Positions 14,619-15,285 of a stretch of DNA of 15,285 nt are shown piece by piece. This stretch comes from CAYJGN01 sp964369635. Lineage in GTDB: Bacteria; Bacillota; Clostridia; Oscillospirales; Ruminococcaceae. Location: the NCBI GenBank assembly GCA_964369635.1, contig CAYJGN010000043.1:1-15285 (forward strand), in the 5' to 3' direction. The position numbers and the translations under genes are program-made. Each line of letters starts with the position of its first letter. Position 1 is the stretch's first letter. The notes under the pieces were generated by a model. It ran no database searches. It worked only from the letters and a program-made list of their open reading frames with translations, and was not told the DNA's origin.

Positions 14619-14887
14619 GAAATTATCTCTTCGAGAATCTATTTTGCCGTTTTTAAGATATGCCGGTGGCATGTCTTTAGGCAAAACCGCAACAGCTTTG
14701 CTGTGAGGACCACAGTTCGATATTGCGAACTCTCCTGTAAAACGAAATTATCTCTTCGAGAATCTATTTTGCCGTTTTTAAGATATGCCGGTGGCATGTC
14801 TTTAGGCAAAACCGCAACAGCTTTGCTGTGAGGACCACAGTTCGATATTGCAAACTCTCCTGTAAAACGAAATTATCTCTTCGAGAA
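14619..14887. repeat. Tandem 125-bp repeat downstream of, and including the end of, rpsI
   Basis: Two 125-bp copies (14621-14745 and 14746-14870) differ at one base (G14727 versus A14852). The boundary sequence GAAATTATCTCTTCGAGAA stands three times (14619, 14744, 14869); the third is the end of rpsI itself, encoding FSKR-stop on the minus strand. Each unit holds a hairpin TTTTGCC...GGCAAAA with inner AAGATATGCC/GGCATGTCTT (loop GGT), a hairpin ACAGC/GCTGT (loop TTT), and AGTTCG/CGAACT in copy 1, broken by the base change in copy 2. All of it lies in the rpsI trailer before the terminator. Confidence 0.95.
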
Positions 14888-15274
14888 CTGTGGAGCTCTT
14901 CTTGCGGCTTTAAGACCGTATTTCTTTCTCTCTTTCATTCTCGGGTCACGAGTTAGAAGGCCTGCTTTTTTAAGAGCTGGACGAAGCTCTCCGTCATTTA
15001 TCTGTAGAAGTGCTCTTGCAACGCCGTGTCTGATAGCGCCCGCTTGTCCTGAAACTCCACCGCCCGCAACTCTACAAACGATATCGTAGTTTGCAAGAAG
15101 CTCAGTTAGAGCTAAAGGCTGGCGGACAATTAGTTTTAGTGTTTCAAGGCCGAAATAATCATCTATATCCCTATCGTTTATAGTGATTTTGCCTGTACCT
15201 TTGTATAGGCGAACTCTTGCAACAGAGCTTTTTCTTCTGCCTGTTCCATACATATATGAATCATTATTATACAT
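14873..15274 (-). CDS. rpsI: Ribosomal protein uS9 (S9)
   Basis: This is a small-subunit protein whose C-terminal tail reaches the P-site tRNA. The 133-residue protein has all family marks: YGTGRRKSSVARVRL near the N-terminus, VAGGGVSGQAGAIRHGVARA in the middle, and the basic tail RDPRMKERKKYGLKAARRAP ending QFSKR, with the usual final Lys-Arg. The ATG at 15272-15274 follows GGAAAAG; the short leader peptide MYNNDSYM before YGTG is normal. In Firmicutes rpsI follows rplM, which would lie just right of the window. The trailer is unusual: the last 17 nt of the gene region are repeated twice more downstream as part of a 125-bp tandem unit. Confidence 0.98.
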   Translation of the reverse strand: MYNNDSYMYGTGRRKSSVARVRLYKGTGKITINDRDIDDYFGLETLKLIVRQPLALTELLANYDIVCRVAGGGVSGQAGAIRHGVARALLQINDGELRPALKKAGLLTRDPRMKERKKYGLKAARRAPQFSKR

Positions 15275-15285
15275 TTAACTTTTCC

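Noticed and set aside
14619..14887. CRISPR-like array (19-nt sequence three times at regular spacing)
   Set aside because: The intervening sequences are the same as each other, so it is a plain tandem duplication, and no cas genes are present.

Overview
The window looks like chromosomal DNA of a motile, low-GC Gram-positive bacterium of the Clostridia. This rests on a flagellin tail, a YjfB-like motility protein, strong AGGAGG-type ribosome binding sites, a YfhO/CsbB-type wall-glycosylation pair, DUF3048 and ribosomal protein uS9. I cannot name a genus from sequence alone.

Layout. (1) 3-890: 3' part of a flagellin gene with a clean terminator. (2) 1035-3272: a strong promoter, a roughly 330-nt structured leader, then a two-gene operon of an AAA-type ATPase (RloA-like) and a Toprim-type RloB protein, a probable anti-phage module. 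(3) 3735-5869, minus strand: a small YjfB-like protein, a short QueG-like double [4Fe-4S] protein, a membrane-anchored LCP-like protein, and a 42-codon membrane miniprotein. (4) 6149-7231, minus: a DUF3048 lipoprotein, divergent from (5) 7429-10195, plus: a surface-carbohydrate biosynthesis protein and a Wzx-type flippase, overlapping by 14 nt. (6) 10544-14484, minus: a GT2 polyprenyl-phosphate glycosyltransferase, YfhO and uracil-DNA glycosylase as one operon. (7) 14873-15274, minus: rpsI, followed by a tandem 125-bp repeat and a terminator.

Most striking signal: four intergenic elements (cores 1208-1321, 3381-3477, 5990-6077, 10364-10465) share one architecture. Each has a GC-rich outer stem of 13-15 positions (right strand CGGGYGGCG in all four) enclosing exactly three hairpins, with almost no unpaired bases at the junction, so each folds as a four-way junction (cloverleaf). 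Arm sequences differ almost completely between copies but stay paired, and 9 of the 12 arms close on a 3-nt loop. This looks like a repeat family conserved for shape rather than sequence. Two copies bracket the rloAB operon.

Long gene-free stretches. 891-1399 holds the flagellin terminator, a sigma-A-type promoter, an AT hairpin and cloverleaf 1. 3273-3734 holds cloverleaf 2, a degenerate hexamer tract with a 23-bp-period repeat, and the terminator of the YjfB-like gene. 5468-5740 holds only an imperfect inverted repeat. 5870-6148 holds a weak promoter, cloverleaf 3 and the DUF3048 terminator. 10196-10543 holds cloverleaf 4, whose middle arm resembles a bidirectional terminator between convergent genes; I see nothing else firm there. 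14485-14872 holds a promoter, the rpsI terminator, a small hairpin and the 125-bp tandem repeat.

How the genes fit together: much of the content concerns the cell surface (flagellin, wall-polymer glycosylation, polysaccharide synthesis and export, LCP-like protein, lipoprotein), with a defence operon inserted near the flagellin gene and housekeeping genes (ung, rpsI) at the right.
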